Source of the DNA: Saprospiraceae bacterium
Lineage (GTDB): Bacteria; Bacteroidota; Bacteroidia; Chitinophagales; Saprospiraceae
DNA: 12,344 bases
Direction: 5' to 3'
Assembly: GCA_025455635.1 (NCBI GenBank)
Contig: JALOMF010000056.1
Coordinates: 1 to 12,344, forward strand
Below the pieces are notes generated by a model that worked only from the letters and a program-made list of their open reading frames with translations, searched no databases and had not been told where the DNA came from. Both the position numbers and the translations under genes were made by a program. Shown here piece by piece: positions 12,080 to 12,344 of this stretch (the stretch's first letter is position 1; each line of letters starts with the position of its first letter).

Positions 12080-12344
12080 ATGAAAGATAAAAATGTAGCA
12101 GGAGTTTTGGCCCTATTCCTTGGTTGGGTAGGCATTCACAGGTTCTACCTTGGGCAGGTCGGTCGAGGTATCCTTTATGCTGTTTTCTGCTGGTTCCCGC
12201 TGATATGGATTATTGCTTTCATTGATGCCATCATGCTTTTTTCGATGGACAATGACGTGTTCGACGTCAAGTACAACAAGGATTACCTCAAAGGCAATTT
12301 GCGCCAACCTGACTACGACCGCAGCCGCCGCACCGACTTCGAGC
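12080..12344 (+). CDS. TM2-domain membrane protein (3' end outside window)
   Basis: The frame opens at the ATG at 12080 and stays open for 88 codons to the window edge. KNVAGVLALFLGWVGIHRFYLGQVGRGILY followed by FCWFPLIWIIAFIDAIMLFSM is a textbook TM2 domain: two membrane helices joined by a short turn, with the GIHRFYLG motif (residues about 18-25) and an Asp in the second helix (FIDAI). Residues after about 60 (DNDVFDVKYNKDYL, then RQPDYDRSRRTDFE) are hydrophilic and probably cytoplasmic, and the protein continues beyond the window, so a further domain is possible. TM2 proteins are small membrane proteins of unknown role in bacteria. It follows the phosphatase gene in the same direction but is separated by a 30-bp hairpin and a 119-base spacer, so it probably has its own promoter. 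Confidence 0.88.
   Translation, partial: MKDKNVAGVLALFLGWVGIHRFYLGQVGRGILYAVFCWFPLIWIIAFIDAIMLFSMDNDVFDVKYNKDYLKGNLRQPDYDRSRRTDFE

Overview
The window looks like chromosomal DNA of a Bacteroidota member, probably from the Saprospiraceae/Chitinophagales side. This is inferred from gene content and signals; no search was run. The evidence is: promoters of the Bacteroidetes type (-33 TTTG, -7 TAnnTTTG) before several genes, the near absence of Shine-Dalgarno sequences, roughly balanced base composition in genes with AT-rich spacers, a TatA with the usual LLFGGKKIPEL core, a DUF4197 lipoprotein, and an OmpA-domain protein of the GGHTNG type. It reads as ordinary core genome. There is no transposase, integrase, CRISPR array, rRNA or tRNA.

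Layout from left to right. (1) 3-245 is the 3' end of an unknown plus-strand gene, followed by a 32-bp tandem repeat whose units are themselves palindromic. (2) A perfect 16-bp stem terminator ends a minus-strand gene for a secreted OmpA-domain protein (519-1676). (3) Glutaryl-CoA dehydrogenase (1911-3131, minus) is divergent from a dihydroneopterin aldolase (3348-3863, plus) that carries a C-terminal cysteine-rich CWC-like extension. A DUF4197 lipoprotein follows (3951-4664). (4) A small tatA (4788-5018, minus) converges on it across a 13-bp perfect hairpin. (5) An ECF-type sigma factor (5577-6110, plus) has its own promoter and a very strong terminator. (6) About 1 kb without a credible protein gene (6111-7164) holds four copies of a block starting GTTCATGGGAT. 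Three copies are each followed within a few bases by a different strong intrinsic terminator. The fourth lies inside a probable minus-strand small RNA with a near-consensus promoter and its own terminator. (7) A membrane-anchored glucosaminidase-domain protein (7165-7878, plus) has Gln where the family has the catalytic Glu. (8) A minus-strand cluster follows: alpha/beta hydrolase (9592-10404), MurU-like sugar-1-phosphate nucleotidyltransferase (8795-9535) and a two-helix membrane protein (7949-8692). (9) A GAF-SpoIIE/RsbU-type phosphatase (10641-11885, plus), a 30-bp hairpin and the start of a TM2-domain protein (12080 to the window end) complete the window.

Themes. Several genes concern the envelope: an OmpA-type peptidoglycan anchor, a lipoprotein, Tat export, a peptidoglycan-hydrolase-like protein and a MurU-like transferase. 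Two are signalling proteins: the sigma factor and the RsbU-type phosphatase. Degenerate 7-8-bp repeats with a TTG core recur at gene borders (4685-4730, 9537-9603, 11885-11961) and once inside a gene (8993-9024), usually arranged as hairpins. The best candidate for something undescribed is the 6555-7036 array. The predicted small RNA there carries the exact complement of the block carried by the other three units.
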